Of a stretch of DNA of 64,000 bases, positions 1 to 9,528 are shown piece after piece. The position numbers were made by a program, and so were the translations under genes. The stretch covers positions 228,073-292,072 of the forward strand of contig NZ_QXTJ01000003.1 of NCBI RefSeq assembly GCF_003605735.1. The letters run 5' to 3'. Position 1 is the stretch's first letter. Each line of letters begins with the position of its first letter. Under the pieces are notes generated by a model, which was not told where the DNA came from, ran no database searches, and saw only the letters and a list, made by a program, of their open reading frames with translations. The stretch is from Pseudomonas sp. LS-2. Lineage in GTDB: Bacteria; Pseudomonadota; Gammaproteobacteria; Pseudomonadales; Pseudomonadaceae.

Positions 1-13
1 TGAGCCCTGCCTA

Positions 14-745
14 ATGCGTCCATTTTTCAAGACATGGCTAACTATTTGCCTATTTATGCCACTGGCCGCCCACGCCACCAATCGTGAGCAAACGCTGCCT
101 TCGAGTTTTACGGGTTTCACCGCCAAATCCGAGTCACAGGAAACCGTATCACGCAATATTGCCGCTCAACGCGCTGCAATCGCCGCACTCGAAGAAACAG
201 CCACCCCGCTTGAGACTTCAAGCAAGAAAACCCGAGCGACCAAGGGCAAGAAGTCCCACAGTTCTCGCAAGATTTCCCAGAACACCGTTGCCCTGGCAGC
301 ACCCTCGCAAATGGGGAGCAAGCAGAGTAGCAACGTGGTGAACCGTGCAGTCAATGCCATCGGTACACCCTATCGTTGGGGCGGCACCAGCCCAACAAAA
401 GGGTTTGACTGCAGCGGCCTGGTCAAATATGCGTTCAACGACGTGAGCGAAGTGGATCTTCCGCGTACCTCTAATGCCATGGCCGAAGGTCACGGGCAGA
501 AGGTCGACCGCAAGGATCTGAAGCCAGGCGACTTGCTGTTTTTCAACATCAAGAGCCGCAAGGTCAACCACGTCGCGATCTATCTGGGTGACGACCGCTT
601 TGTCCACGCGCCTCGCCGTGGCAAGTCGGTGACCATCGACACCCTGAAGAAGCCGTACTGGGACAGCCATTACGTCGTTGCCAAGCGCGTCCTGCCAAAA
701 CAGGCACCTGCGCCGAAAGGCACTGTGCGCATCGCGCAGCGCTGA
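14..745 (+). CDS. NlpC/P60 family cysteine peptidase (secreted cell-wall hydrolase)
   Basis: Predicted exported peptidoglycan endopeptidase of the NlpC/P60 family, 243 aa. A signal peptide covers about residues 1-21 (cleavage near AHA-TN). A basic, Ser/Lys-rich linker follows to about residue 105, and the catalytic domain runs from about 107 to 230. The triad is visible as Cys133 in the FDCSGLV motif, His186 (NHVAIYLG) and His198 (FVHAP). The family cleaves the stem peptide of murein, usually the D-Glu/mDAP bond. The exact substrate cannot be told here. No clear Shine-Dalgarno site is seen because the start lies 13 bases from the window edge; an in-frame stop triplet at bases 1-3 may end an upstream gene. 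Confidence 0.9.
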   Translation: MRPFFKTWLTICLFMPLAAHATNREQTLPSSFTGFTAKSESQETVSRNIAAQRAAIAALEETATPLETSSKKTRATKGKKSHSSRKISQNTVALAAPSQMGSKQSSNVVNRAVNAIGTPYRWGGTSPTKGFDCSGLVKYAFNDVSEVDLPRTSNAMAEGHGQKVDRKDLKPGDLLFFNIKSRKVNHVAIYLGDDRFVHAPRRGKSVTIDTLKKPYWDSHYVVAKRVLPKQAPAPKGTVRIAQR

Positions 746-774
746 ACTGGATACGGCAACATCGCTTCATGAAC

Positions 775-845
775 CTGTAGTGGCCCGGCTTGCCGGTGGT
801 AGTGATCTTATTGACGCCACCGCCGCGAATCCGGACTCCTGCAGG
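775..845. repeat. Degenerate REP palindrome pair (family A)
   Basis: Imperfect inverted pair starting CTGTAGTGGCCCGGCTTGCC and ending in a diverged copy of its complement near ...CTCCTGCAGG. It lies between the convergent NlpC/P60 and pilT genes, a usual place for Pseudomonas REP elements. Confidence 0.6.
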
Positions 846-871
846 TTTTTTCGCATCTGCTGTTTGGGCAA

Positions 872-1906
872 TCAGAAATTATCTGGCGTCTTCGCTTTCT
901 CGCGAGCGCTTTCTCGCGTGATCAGCCCCTTGCTGATCAGATCCTTCAGACACATATCCAGTGTCTGCATCCCCAATGCGCCCCCGGTCTGAATCGACGA
1001 GTACATCTGCGCCACCTTGTCCTCGCGGATCAGGTTCCGGATCGCCGACGTGCCGATCATGATCTCGTGCGCCGCCACTCGGCCGCCGCCAACTTTCTTC
1101 AACAGCGCCTGGGACACAATGGCGTGCAGCGACTCCGAAAGCATCGAACGAATCATCGATTTTTCCTGAGCCGGGAATACGTCAACGATACGGTCGATAC
1201 TCTTCGCCGCAGATGTGGTGTGCAGCGTGCCGAACACAAGGTGGCCGGTTTCCGCGGCAGTCAGCGCCAGGCGGATGGTCTCCAGGTCACGCAGCTCACC
1301 CACCAGAATCACGTCCGGATCTTCCCGAAGTGCCGACCGCAGCGCCTCCGCGAAACCATGAGTGTCGCGGTGAACTTCACGCTGATTGATCAGACTTTTC
1401 TTGGACTCGTGAACGAATTCGATCGGGTCCTCAATGGTCAGGATGTGGTGATGCTTGTTGGCGTTCAGATAATCGACCATCGCCGCAAGCGTCGTGGACT
1501 TACCCGAACCGGTAGGACCGGTCACCAGCACCAGACCACGGGGGACATCGGTAATCTTGCGAAACACTTCCCCCATGCCCAACTCTTCCATGCTCAGGAC
1601 TTTCGATGGAATGGTCCGGAACACCGCACCTGCCCCACGGTTCTGATTGAACGCGTTGACCCTGAACCGCGCCACGCCTGGCACTTCGAAGGAGAAGTCC
1701 GTCTCCAGGTCTTCTTCGAAGTCCTTGCGCTGCCTGTCGTTCATGATGTCGTAGATCAGCGCCTGGACTTCTTTCTGGTCCAAAGCCGGGAGGTTGATCC
1801 GCCGCACATCGCCATCCACCCGAATCATCGGTGGCAAGCCGGCAGAGAGATGTAAGTCCGACGCGCCTTGCTTGGCACTGAAGGCAAGCAGCTCGGTAAT
1901 ATCCAT
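872..1906 (-). CDS. pilT: Type IV pilus retraction ATPase PilT
   Basis: Hexameric secretion-type ATPase that depolymerises type IV pili and powers twitching motility at the inner face of the cytoplasmic membrane. The 344 aa protein has the full PilT architecture. The N-terminal PAS-like domain starts DITELL and contains SDLHLS. Walker A (GPTGSGKST) is at about 130-138, the Asp box ILTIEDPIE at about 156-164, Walker B with Glu204 in ILVGELRD, and the PilT-specific AIRNLIRE motif at about 288-295. I chose the ATG at 1906 rather than an upstream ATG because GAGGAG lies 5-6 bases before it. It is divergent from yggS with only 54 bases between, as is usual in Pseudomonas. Confidence 0.97.
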   Translation of the reverse strand: MDITELLAFSAKQGASDLHLSAGLPPMIRVDGDVRRINLPALDQKEVQALIYDIMNDRQRKDFEEDLETDFSFEVPGVARFRVNAFNQNRGAGAVFRTIPSKVLSMEELGMGEVFRKITDVPRGLVLVTGPTGSGKSTTLAAMVDYLNANKHHHILTIEDPIEFVHESKKSLINQREVHRDTHGFAEALRSALREDPDVILVGELRDLETIRLALTAAETGHLVFGTLHTTSAAKSIDRIVDVFPAQEKSMIRSMLSESLHAIVSQALLKKVGGGRVAAHEIMIGTSAIRNLIREDKVAQMYSSIQTGGALGMQTLDMCLKDLISKGLITRESAREKAKTPDNF

Positions 1907-1960
1907 ACAGCTCCTCATCACATAGAATGCCGCAGACTTTAGCCCTGCTGGCGCAAATCA

Positions 1961-2647
1961 ATGTCCACGATAGCAGAGAACATTTCAACGCTCGCAGAGC
2001 GAATTCGCAACGCTGCGCAAGCGGTGCAGCGCGACCCGGCGTCCGTCGGCCTGCTGGCCGTGAGCAAGACCAAACCGGCGAGCGACCTGCGCGAAGCCTA
2101 CGCCGCCGGATTACGCGACTTCGGCGAGAATTACCTCCAGGAAGCCCTCGGCAAACAGACCGAATTGAGCGACCTGCCCTTGATCTGGCATTTCATCGGC
2201 CCCATCCAGTCAAACAAGACTCGCGCCATCGCCGAGAACTTTGCCTGGGTACACTCCGTGGATCGCCTGAAAATCGCACAACGCCTGTCCGAGCAACGTC
2301 CCGCAGAACTGCCTCCGCTCAACATCTGTATCCAGGTCAATGTCAGCGGCGAAGCCAGCAAGTCCGGCTGCACGCCCCAAGACCTGCCCGCACTGGCGCA
2401 GGCAATCAGCGCCTTACCCAATCTGAGATTGCGCGGCCTGATGGCAATTCCCGAACCTACAGAAGACAGCGACGAACAGAACGCTGCCTTTGCTGCTGTA
2501 CGTACCTTGCAAGACCAACTGAATCTGCCGCTGGACACTCTTTCCATGGGCATGAGCCACGACCTGGAAGCCGCCATTGCACAAGGCGCGACCTGGGTGC
2601 GGATCGGCACTGCCCTCTTCGGCGCCCGCAACTATGGGCAGCCTTAA
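1961..2647 (+). CDS. yggS: YggS family PLP-binding protein (PLP homeostasis)
   Basis: Single-domain pyridoxal 5'-phosphate carrier of the YggS/PROSC family, 228 aa. It resembles the barrel domain of alanine racemase but has no known enzymatic activity; family members keep vitamin B6 and amino-acid pools balanced. PLP would bind Lys36 in the LLAVSKTKP motif. The conserved FGENYLQE, WHFIGPIQSNK, GLMAIP and MGMSHDLEAAI blocks are all present. It begins a run toward proC (24-base gap) and yggT. The yggS-proC pairing is common in bacteria and fits a shared link to proline and PLP metabolism. Confidence 0.95.
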   Translation: MSTIAENISTLAERIRNAAQAVQRDPASVGLLAVSKTKPASDLREAYAAGLRDFGENYLQEALGKQTELSDLPLIWHFIGPIQSNKTRAIAENFAWVHSVDRLKIAQRLSEQRPAELPPLNICIQVNVSGEASKSGCTPQDLPALAQAISALPNLRLRGLMAIPEPTEDSDEQNAAFAAVRTLQDQLNLPLDTLSMGMSHDLEAAIAQGATWVRIGTALFGARNYGQP

Positions 2648-2671
2648 CCTTCGCCTCACAGGAAATCGTTC

Positions 2672-3490
2672 ATGAGCAAGACCCGTATCGCGTTTATCGG
2701 CGCCGGAAACATGGCCGCCAGCCTGATTGGCGGCATGCGTGCCCAAGGCGTCGAAGCTGATTTGATCCGTGCCAGCGATCCTGGTGCAGAAACCCGCGAG
2801 CGCGTGGCCAGAGAGCACGGCATCAACGTCGTCGCGGATAATGCTGAAGCCATCGATGGCGCTGACGTGATCCTGCTGGCGGTCAAGCCACAGATGATGA
2901 AGACCGTCTGCGAAGCCCTCAAGCCAGCCCTCAAACCGAACCAGCTTGTTGTCTCGATTGCTGCCGGGATCACCTGCGCCAGCATGAAAGCATGGCTGGG
3001 CGAGCAGCCGATCGTGCGCTGCATGCCTAACACTCCGGCGCTGTTGCGTCAGGGTGTGAGTGGGCTGTATGCGACCGCTGAAGCGACCCAGGCCCAGCGT
3101 CAGCAGGCCGAAACGCTGCTGTCCGCAGTGGGGATCGCTCTCTGGGTGGACGAAGAAACCCAGATCGACTCCGTGACTGCCGTTTCGGGCAGCGGTCCTG
3201 CGTACTTCTTCCTGCTGATCGAAGCCATGACTGCCGCTGGCGTGAAGCTGGGCCTGTCACAACAGGTCGCCAAACAACTGGCCGAACAGACCGCGCTGGG
3301 CGCTGCACGCATGGCCACCGAAAGCGATGTCGACGCTGCCGAGCTGCGTCGTCGTGTGACTTCGCCAGCGGGCACCACGGAAGCAGCGATCAAGTCGTTC
3401 CAGGCGGACGGTTTCGAAGCCATCGTAGAAAAGGCGCTTGGCGCTGCCGCACACCGCTCGGCCGAGATGGCCGAACTGCTGGGCAAATAA
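2672..3490 (+). CDS. proC: Pyrroline-5-carboxylate reductase
   Basis: Catalyses the last step of proline synthesis, NAD(P)H-dependent reduction of 1-pyrroline-5-carboxylate to L-proline, in the cytoplasm. The 272 aa length is standard. The N-terminal Rossmann motif FIGAGNMA (about 8-15) binds the cofactor. The C-terminal dimerisation and active-site region carries VSGSGPAYFF and TSPAGTTEAAI, both diagnostic of ProC. CAGGAAA lies about 8 bases before the ATG. It sits between yggS and yggT, 10 bases before the yggT start, so the three are probably co-transcribed. Confidence 0.98.
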   Translation: MSKTRIAFIGAGNMAASLIGGMRAQGVEADLIRASDPGAETRERVAREHGINVVADNAEAIDGADVILLAVKPQMMKTVCEALKPALKPNQLVVSIAAGITCASMKAWLGEQPIVRCMPNTPALLRQGVSGLYATAEATQAQRQQAETLLSAVGIALWVDEETQIDSVTAVSGSGPAYFFLLIEAMTAAGVKLGLSQQVAKQLAEQTALGAARMATESDVDAAELRRRVTSPAGTTEAAIKSFQADGFEAIVEKALGAAAHRSAEMAELLGK

Positions 3491-3500
3491 GGAGCAATTC

Positions 3501-4091
3501 ATGAATGCACTCACCGGCGCCACGATTTTCGTCATCCAGACGCTGATCAGCCTGTACCTGACGATCGTTCTGCTGCGCTTCGTGCTGCAACTGGTCAAGG
3601 CCAACTTCTACAACCCGCTTTGCCAGTTCGCCGTGCGCGCGACCCAGCCGTTGCTCAAACCTATCCGTCGGATCGTGCCTAGCGTGTTGGGGCTGGACAC
3701 CTCCTCCCTGCTGTTGGCCATTGTGATTCAGGCGCTGTTGATGGCGTTCGTGCTGATGATGACCTACGGCACCATCGGCGACGTGCCGCATTTGCTGATG
3801 TGGTCGATCATCGGCATTACCTCGCTGCTGCTGAAGATCTTCTGGGTGGCAATGATCATCATGGTCATCGTGTCCTGGATCGCACCTGGCACGCACAACC
3901 CGGCCGCCGAACTGGCTTACCAGATCAGCGAGCCGATTCTGGCGCCGTTCCGCCGCATCATTCCGAACCTGGGCGGTCTGGACATCTCACCGATCTTCGC
4001 CTTCCTGGCGATTCAGGTGCTGCAGTCGTACGTCATGCCTGAACTGGCAGGCTACGCCGGCATGCCGCAGGAGTTGTGGCGGTTGATCTGA
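3501..4091 (+). CDS. yggT: YggT family integral membrane protein
   Basis: Small inner-membrane protein of 196 aa with two YGGT repeats, each made of two transmembrane helices around a basic PLLKPIRRIVP / PILAPFRRIIPNLGG motif (about residues 47-57 and 142-156). Its function is not firmly established; the family has been linked to osmotic stress, membrane organisation and cell division. I placed the start at 3501 because GGAG lies directly after the proC stop and the two YGGT repeats then begin normally; a longer in-frame reading from 3438 would overlap proC. The downstream gap holds a REP-type palindrome. Confidence 0.93.
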   Translation: MNALTGATIFVIQTLISLYLTIVLLRFVLQLVKANFYNPLCQFAVRATQPLLKPIRRIVPSVLGLDTSSLLLAIVIQALLMAFVLMMTYGTIGDVPHLLMWSIIGITSLLLKIFWVAMIIMVIVSWIAPGTHNPAAELAYQISEPILAPFRRIIPNLGGLDISPIFAFLAIQVLQSYVMPELAGYAGMPQELWRLI

Positions 4092-4115
4092 CCCCTCCAA
4101 TCGGGAGCAGGATTT

Positions 4116-4202
4116 TGTAGGAGCGCGCTTGCCCGCGACAGCAGTAGATCAGGTTCATATTTGATATCTGACCCAACGCAATCGCGGGCAAGCGCGCTCC
4201 TC
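4116..4202. repeat. REPIN-like inverted pair (family B)
   Basis: TGTAGGAGCGCGCTTGCCCG and its inverted copy ending AAGCGCGCTCCT enclose about 45 bases between yggT and metX. This is the second palindrome family of the window, also seen near 36.5, 41.0, 41.65 and 55.3 kb. Confidence 0.85.
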
Positions 4203-4314
4203 CGCCCTCTGGGCAGAATCAAAAGCCATCATCAACCGTTTCAATTATTTACTTTGTTGCCGCTACCCACCGCGATCTTTAGACTTACGCCTCATTTCAG
4301 CGAGAGCAGGGTCG

Positions 4315-5454
4315 ATGTCCACGGTCTTTCCCGAAGATTCTGTCGGTCTAGTCACGCCGCAAACGGCGCATTTCAGCGAGCCTCTAGCGTTGGCCTGCGG
4401 CCGTTCGCTGGCCGCCTACGACCTCATCTACGAAACCTACGGTCAGCTCAACGCCGCCAAAAGCAACGCGGTACTGATTTGCCACGCCCTTTCCGGCCAT
4501 CATCATGCCGCCGGTTACCACAGCGCCGAAGACCGCAAACCGGGCTGGTGGGACAGCTGCATCGGCCCCGGCAAGCCCATCGACACCAACAGGTTCTTCG
4601 TCGTCAGCCTGAACAACCTCGGCGGTTGCAATGGCTCCACCGGCCCGAGCAGTATCAACCCGGAAACCGGCAAGCCGTTCGGCGCAGACTTCCCGGTACT
4701 GACCGTCGAGGACTGGGTGCACAGCCAGGCGCGTCTGGCCGACAGTCTCGGCATCATGCAATGGGCCGCTATCGTGGGCGGCAGTCTGGGCGGCATGCAG
4801 GCCCTGCAGTGGACCATGACCTACCCGGATCGCGTGCGTCACTGTCTGGCCATCGCGTCAGCACCGAAGCTGTCGGCGCAGAACATCGCCTTCAACGAAG
4901 TCGCCCGTCAGGCCATCCTGACCGACCCCGAATTCCACGGCGGCTCGTTCCAGGAAATGGGCGTGATCCCCAAACGCGGCCTGATGCTGGCCCGCATGGT
5001 CGGCCACATCACGTACCTGTCGGACGACTCCATGGGCGAGAAATTCGGCCGGGGTCTCAAGAGCGAAAAGCTCAACTACGACTTTCACAGTGTCGAGTTT
5101 CAGGTCGAGAGCTATCTGCGCTATCAGGGTGAAGAGTTCTCCGGGCGCTTCGATGCCAACACCTATTTGTTGATGACCAAGGCCCTGGATTACTTCGACC
5201 CGGCGGCCAGCTTCAACGATGATCTGGCGGCCACCTTCGCCCATGTCACCTCCAAATTCTGCGTGATGTCGTTCACCACCGACTGGCGCTTCTCGCCAGC
5301 CCGTTCGCGGGAACTGGTGGACGCCCTCATGGCTGCGAAGAAGGACGTCTGCTATCTGGAAATCGACGCACCGCAGGGCCACGACGCCTTCCTGATGCCG
5401 ATCCCGCGCTACTTGCAGGCCTTCTCCAGCTACATGAACCGTATTGCACTCTGA
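4315..5454 (+). CDS. metX: Homoserine O-acyltransferase MetX
   Basis: Alpha/beta-hydrolase-fold enzyme that activates L-homoserine for methionine synthesis, 379 aa. The nucleophile is Ser157 in GGSLGG, with Asp323 in TTDWRFSP and His356 in PQGHDAFL completing the triad. The [14 protein letters not shown] oxyanion region (about 100-113) is intact. In Pseudomonas, MetX is reported to use succinyl-CoA and feed MetZ, so O-succinylation is more likely than the O-acetylation implied by the family name; the sequence alone does not settle this for me. It lies 7 bases before metW, its usual partner. Confidence 0.95.
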   Translation: MSTVFPEDSVGLVTPQTAHFSEPLALACGRSLAAYDLIYETYGQLNAAKSNAVLICHALSGHHHAAGYHSAEDRKPGWWDSCIGPGKPIDTNRFFVVSLNNLGGCNGSTGPSSINPETGKPFGADFPVLTVEDWVHSQARLADSLGIMQWAAIVGGSLGGMQALQWTMTYPDRVRHCLAIASAPKLSAQNIAFNEVARQAILTDPEFHGGSFQEMGVIPKRGLMLARMVGHITYLSDDSMGEKFGRGLKSEKLNYDFHSVEFQVESYLRYQGEEFSGRFDANTYLLMTKALDYFDPAASFNDDLAATFAHVTSKFCVMSFTTDWRFSPARSRELVDALMAAKKDVCYLEIDAPQGHDAFLMPIPRYLQAFSSYMNRIAL

Positions 5455-5461
5455 GGACACC

Positions 5462-6082
5462 ATGAGAGCCGACCTGGAAATCATCCAAGACTGGATACCG
5501 GCAGGCAGCCGCGTGCTCGACCTCGGCTGCGGTGACGGCGAATTGCTGGCCTGGCTGCGGGACAACAAACAAGTCACCGGCTACGGCCTGGAAAACGACG
5601 CCGACAACATCGCACGCTGCGTGGCGCGGGGCGTCAACGTCATCGAGCAGGACCTGGACAAGGGCCTGGGCAACTTCGCCAGCAACAGCTTCGACGTCGT
5701 GGTCATGACTCAGGCGCTGCAGGCGGTTCACTACCCTGATCGCATCCTCGACGAAATGCTGCGGGTCGGTCGTCAGTGCATCATCACCTTCCCCAACTTC
5801 GGCCACTGGCGCTGCCGCTGGTACCTGGCAAGCAAGGGACGGATGCCGGTCTCCGAATTCCTCCCCTACACCTGGTACAACACGCCGAACATCCACTTCT
5901 GCACGTTCGAAGATTTCGAAGAACTGTGTCGCGGCCGTTCCGCCAAGGTCATTGATCGGCTGGCCGTGGATCAACAGCATCGCCACGGCTGGGCCAGCAA
6001 GCTATGGCCTAATCTGTTGGGTGAGATCGGCATCTATCGGGTCAGCAGCCCTACCCTGCAGGACCACCGGATCGCCGTCTGA
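5462..6082 (+). CDS. metW: Methionine biosynthesis protein MetW
   Basis: SAM-methyltransferase-fold protein of 206 aa, found beside metX in many Proteobacteria and needed with it for homoserine acylation; its own chemistry is unclear. The SAM-binding motif VLDLGCGDGELLAWL is near residues 18-32. The conserved EQDLDKGL, SFDVVVMTQALQAV and FPNFGHWRCR blocks follow. The ATG at 5462 is preceded by a GAGG that overlaps the metX stop. It is closely followed by the DUF4426, rdgB and hemW genes, so metX through hemW probably form one operon. Confidence 0.95.
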   Translation: MRADLEIIQDWIPAGSRVLDLGCGDGELLAWLRDNKQVTGYGLENDADNIARCVARGVNVIEQDLDKGLGNFASNSFDVVVMTQALQAVHYPDRILDEMLRVGRQCIITFPNFGHWRCRWYLASKGRMPVSEFLPYTWYNTPNIHFCTFEDFEELCRGRSAKVIDRLAVDQQHRHGWASKLWPNLLGEIGIYRVSSPTLQDHRIAV

Positions 6083-6105
6083 ACCCAACAAGAAGGAGAA
6101 TGATC

Positions 6106-6552
6106 ATGGCTCGTCTGATTGCAATGCTGGGCGTGCTGCTGGCGCTGTCGGGGCCTGCGATGGCCGTGGACAACGCCCGACCGGAGCGACAGGAGCAGTT
6201 CGGCGACTTGACCATTCACTACAACGCCTTCGCGTCCAGCATCCTGCAACCATCCGTCGCTCAGGCCACAGGTCTGATTCGCAGCAAGGGCCAAGCCGCG
6301 ATTAACATCACGGCCATAAAGAGCGGCAAGACGGTGCCGGCCACCGTCAGCGGAACGGTTCAAGACCTGACCGGCCGTAAGAAACCACTGATCTTCAAGC
6401 AGATCAGCGAACAAGGCGCGGTGAATTACATCGCACAGTTCGCGGTCGAGCCTGATACCTCGGACTTCTACACCTTCACCATCGATGTGAAGGCGGGCGA
6501 CGGCGACCCACACACGCTCAGCTTCAATCAGCAGATTTTCACGGATCAATAA
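6106..6552 (+). CDS. DUF4426 domain-containing periplasmic protein
   Basis: Exported protein of unknown function, 148 aa, consisting of a signal peptide (about residues 1-20, ending GPAMA) and one DUF4426 domain rich in beta strands. This family is found beside metW and rdgB in Pseudomonas and relatives. I prefer the ATG at 6106 over the one at 6100 because AAGGAG then has a normal 7-base spacing. The stop codon overlaps the rdgB start by one base, which indicates translational coupling. No catalytic motif is apparent. Confidence 0.85.
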   Translation: MARLIAMLGVLLALSGPAMAVDNARPERQEQFGDLTIHYNAFASSILQPSVAQATGLIRSKGQAAINITAIKSGKTVPATVSGTVQDLTGRKKPLIFKQISEQGAVNYIAQFAVEPDTSDFYTFTIDVKAGDGDPHTLSFNQQIFTDQ

Positions 6553-7157
6553 TGAATTTCACCCAGCTCGTACTGGCCAGCCACAACGCTGGCAAACTCA
6601 AAGAACTCCAGGCCATGCTCGGCGGCAGCGTACAGCTGCGCTCGATCGGCGAGTTCAGCAGCGTCGAGCCGGAAGAGACCGGCCTGTCGTTCGTCGAGAA
6701 TGCGATTCTCAAGGCGCGCAACGCAGCACGCATTTCCGGCCTGCCTTCGCTGGCCGATGACTCTGGCCTGGCGGTCGACTTCCTGGGCGGTGCGCCGGGT
6801 ATTTACTCGGCCCGCTACGCCGACGGTAAAGGCGATGCTGCCAATAACGCCAAACTGCTGGACGCTCTCAAGGATGTGCCTGAAGAGCAGCGTGGCGCGC
6901 AGTTTGTCTGCGTCCTGGCGTTGGTTCGTCACGCCGACGATCCGTTGCCGATTCTCTGTGAAGGTCTCTGGCATGGACGCATTCTGACCGCCGCCAGCGG
7001 TGACCACGGTTTTGGCTACGATCCGTTGTTCTGGGTCCCCGAGCGCGGCCTCTCCAGCGCCGAACTGAGCCCCGCCGACAAGAACCAGATCAGTCATCGC
7101 GCCCGTGCCATGGCCATTCTGCGTGATCGCCTGCACTTGAGTACGGCGTTGAAATGA
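6552..7157 (+). CDS. rdgB: dITP/XTP pyrophosphatase (RdgB/HAM1)
   Basis: House-cleaning nucleotide pyrophosphatase that hydrolyses ITP, dITP and XTP to monophosphates and so keeps deaminated purines out of DNA and RNA. The 201 aa protein has the family signature blocks: [12 protein letters not shown] at about 8-19, [22 protein letters not shown] around residues 72-93, and [12 protein letters not shown] near the C-terminal third. It starts on the last base of the DUF4426 stop and overlaps hemW by the ATGA arrangement, so it lies in the middle of a coupled run. Confidence 0.97.
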   Translation: MNFTQLVLASHNAGKLKELQAMLGGSVQLRSIGEFSSVEPEETGLSFVENAILKARNAARISGLPSLADDSGLAVDFLGGAPGIYSARYADGKGDAANNAKLLDALKDVPEEQRGAQFVCVLALVRHADDPLPILCEGLWHGRILTAASGDHGFGYDPLFWVPERGLSSAELSPADKNQISHRARAMAILRDRLHLSTALK

Positions 7158-8368
7158 CTCAGGACTCCACCACCCGGCCGCTGATCCTTGGCGCGGCCGG
7201 TTTCAGCTCTGAGCAACCGCGCCCCGCCTTGCCCGAGCTGCCTCCGCTATCGCTGTACATCCATATTCCGTGGTGTGTGCGCAAATGCCCGTACTGCGAC
7301 TTCAACTCCCACACTGCCAGTCCCGTGTTGCCCGAGCAGGAATATGTCGATGCGCTGTTGGCGGATCTTGACCAAGACTTGCCCCACGTCTATGGACGCG
7401 AACTGAGCACGATCTTTTTCGGGGGAGGCACGCCCAGCCTGTTTAGCGCCGATGCGCTGGGCCGGCTGCTCAAGGGCGTCGAGCAGCGCATTCGTTTCGC
7501 TCCCGACATCGAGATCACGCTCGAGGCCAATCCCGGCACCTTCGAACAGGTGAAGTTCAGTGCTTATCGAGGGCTGGGCATCAATCGCCTGTCCATCGGC
7601 ATCCAGAGCTTTCAAGAGGCCAAGCTCAAGGCCTTGGGACGTATCCACAACGGCGATGAAGCCGTACGTGCCGCTGACATGGCGCGCCGGGCGGGATTCG
7701 ACAACTTCAACCTGGATCTGATGCACGGCCTGCCGGATCAGTCAGAGGACGACGCTTTGGGCGATCTGCGCCAGGCCATCGCGCTCGCCCCGACGCACCT
7801 GTCCTGGTATCAACTGACGCTGGAGCCGAACACTGTATTCTGGAATCAGCCACCGACGCTGCCGGAAGACGACATCCTGTGGGATATTCAGGAGGCCGGT
7901 CAGACGCTGCTCAAGGAAAACGGCTACGCACAATACGAAGTTTCGGCGTATGCGCAGCCAGGTCGCGCCGCACGGCACAATCTGAACTACTGGAGCTTCG
8001 GCGACTTTATCGGTATTGGCGCCGGTGCCCACGGCAAGCTCAGCCATCCTGATGGCCGCATCGTGCGCACCTGGAAGACCCGTCTGCCCAAGGATTATCT
8101 GAACCCAGCCAAGTCTTATCAGGCCGGTGAAAAGCTGCTGGCGCTGGATGAAATGCCGTTCGAATTCCTGATGAATGCCCTGCGCCTGACGAAAGGCGTC
8201 GACGCTGCATTATTTCAGCACCGCACGGGTCTAAGCCTCGATTCGCTGGCCAGCGCGCGTCAGCAGGCCGTGGAACGCGGCTTGATGGAGGCCGATCCTG
8301 CTCGCCTGGCGGCAACTGCTCGCGGTCAGCTGTTCCTGAATGACCTGCTGCAGTACTTTCTTCTTTAA
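7154..8368 (+). CDS. hemW: Radical SAM heme chaperone HemW
   Basis: HemN-like radical SAM protein, 404 aa. Cys41, Cys45 and Cys48 ([11 protein letters not shown]) would hold the 4Fe-4S cluster. The CPYCDFNS form of the motif and the lack of the HemN-type fourth cysteine point to HemW, which binds and delivers heme, rather than to the oxygen-independent coproporphyrinogen dehydrogenase it is often called. [10 protein letters not shown] and LTLEPNTVF are conserved. Overlap with rdgB is 4 bases. The first 30 residues before the barrel are slightly longer than in E. coli. Confidence 0.93.
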   Translation: MTQDSTTRPLILGAAGFSSEQPRPALPELPPLSLYIHIPWCVRKCPYCDFNSHTASPVLPEQEYVDALLADLDQDLPHVYGRELSTIFFGGGTPSLFSADALGRLLKGVEQRIRFAPDIEITLEANPGTFEQVKFSAYRGLGINRLSIGIQSFQEAKLKALGRIHNGDEAVRAADMARRAGFDNFNLDLMHGLPDQSEDDALGDLRQAIALAPTHLSWYQLTLEPNTVFWNQPPTLPEDDILWDIQEAGQTLLKENGYAQYEVSAYAQPGRAARHNLNYWSFGDFIGIGAGAHGKLSHPDGRIVRTWKTRLPKDYLNPAKSYQAGEKLLALDEMPFEFLMNALRLTKGVDAALFQHRTGLSLDSLASARQQAVERGLMEADPARLAATARGQLFLNDLLQYFLL

Positions 8369-8390
8369 GGCTTAACGCTAAGGACACTGA

Positions 8391-8714
8391 ATGGACCTCG
8401 TACTCGACTTGCTGGCCACCGTCTCGCGCTGGAGTCGCAGCAACCTTTCGGAAATCGCTCTGGCATTGGTGGGCTGCCTGCTGATCCTGTTCGGCGCAGA
8501 CATCAAGGGCTGGATCGAGGGTCGCTTGAGCAGCTTTGCCGGCGCATTGCGCGTACCGGTCATGGCGTTGCTGTGCACCATCGGCAGTGGTGCCGCGCTG
8601 ATCTACGCCACCCCGTGGGTAGTTCGCGGGCTAAGCCAGTTCAACAACTACAGCCTGGCGCCGGTGTTGCTGGTGGTGCTGGTGTTGATCGGGGTTGTAG
8701 CGGACAGAAAGTGA
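8391..8714 (+). CDS. DUF3392 family small membrane protein
   Basis: Protein of 107 aa with three likely transmembrane segments (about 19-37, 48-70 and 82-103) and a short amphipathic N-terminus. It fits the DUF3392 family, which is common downstream of hemW in Pseudomonas and has no known function. AAGGACA lies about 6 bases before the ATG. The 22-base gap from hemW suggests it ends the metX operon. A REP palindrome follows 25 bases after the stop. Confidence 0.8.
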   Translation: MDLVLDLLATVSRWSRSNLSEIALALVGCLLILFGADIKGWIEGRLSSFAGALRVPVMALLCTIGSGAALIYATPWVVRGLSQFNNYSLAPVLLVVLVLIGVVADRK

Positions 8715-8738
8715 TTCGACCTCTGCGCTTTGTCTTTT

Positions 8739-8763
8739 CTGTAGCAGTCCGGCTCGCCGGCGG
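8739..8763. repeat. Single REP half-element (family A)
   Basis: CTGTAGCAGTCCGGCTCGCC followed by GGCGG, without a well preserved inverted partner. It sits between two convergent genes. Confidence 0.6.
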
Positions 8764-8859
8764 CAGCAATCTAAAGATCACCGCAGACAGCAAACCGGAA
8801 TGCCGAACCAGGCATGTCTATCGTCTCCACCCCCATGGGTATGCGGGTGCAGCATTCGA

Positions 8860-9300
8860 TTAGCGAATGCTCTGGATGCTGCCTTTGTTGCCGGTGACCT
8901 TGACGTTCACCTGTTTGAGGATGAAGTAGTCTTTGACGGTCACTTCATAACGCGGCGCGACAATCAGATCGGAGCCGGACGACTTGACCGCCTTGTAGGC
9001 TGCTGCGGCCTTAGCGCTAGAGACGGGATCAGGAAGCAGCAGCCCCATCCCGCCCGCGCTTGCGCCTCCGTATGCGACGCCATCGGCAAACTGATTATCG
9101 CCGCCGATTTTCAACCACCCGAACAACACGTTGGTAGAAGACTCACCACTGATGGCCTCGCCGACTTTCACGTCAGCCTTCAGGTCGGTTTTCACGTCCC
9201 CCGACAGCGACGCAGCCGGTTGGCTCATGTTGTAGCTGACACAACCACTGGTGGTCGCGATCAGCGTGGCTACTGCAGCCATCTGCCAGAACTTGTTCAT
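8860..9300 (-). CDS. Predicted lipoprotein of unknown function
   Basis: Secreted lipoprotein candidate, 146 aa. The N-terminus has a short hydrophobic stretch ending in a lipobox-like TTSGC with Cys20, so the mature protein would start CVSYNMS. The rest has a central Gly/Ala-rich segment (AYGGASAGGMGLLL, about 75-90) and a C-terminal part rich in alternating polar and hydrophobic residues (LIVAPRYEVTVKDYF). I do not recognise a family with a known role. It is transcribed alone, with more than 220 bases upstream. Confidence 0.72.
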   Translation of the reverse strand: MNKFWQMAAVATLIATTSGCVSYNMSQPAASLSGDVKTDLKADVKVGEAISGESSTNVLFGWLKIGGDNQFADGVAYGGASAGGMGLLLPDPVSSAKAAAAYKAVKSSGSDLIVAPRYEVTVKDYFILKQVNVKVTGNKGSIQSIR

Positions 9301-9528
9301 AACTTATCCCCTCTATCCGTTTTGATGTATGCAACGGCGGGACTATAACGACGAGTTTTGGAGCGCGATGTCGGACGCGTCTGATGAACGTGTGGGCCGG
9401 ATCGCTAAGAGAAAGGATCGAGATGCGTTCGGCTTTCAGGACCAGCCAGGCATGCAGATGGAGGAAGGAATCGTTACAAAAGGGCCGCCGTGGCGCCGGT
9501 AGCCCTTCCATTGAAAGCAGATGTCAGA
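9301..9528. other. Gene-free interval between the lipoprotein gene and trmB
   Basis: About 230 bases that should hold the promoter of the lipoprotein gene (minus strand) and the 3' end of the trmB transcript. I see no strong terminator, repeat or RNA gene. Confidence 0.5.

Noticed and set aside
4204..4314. Possible SAM riboswitch upstream of metX
   Set aside because: The short leader after the REPIN has no recognisable riboswitch core, and SAM riboswitches are not expected before metX in Pseudomonas.
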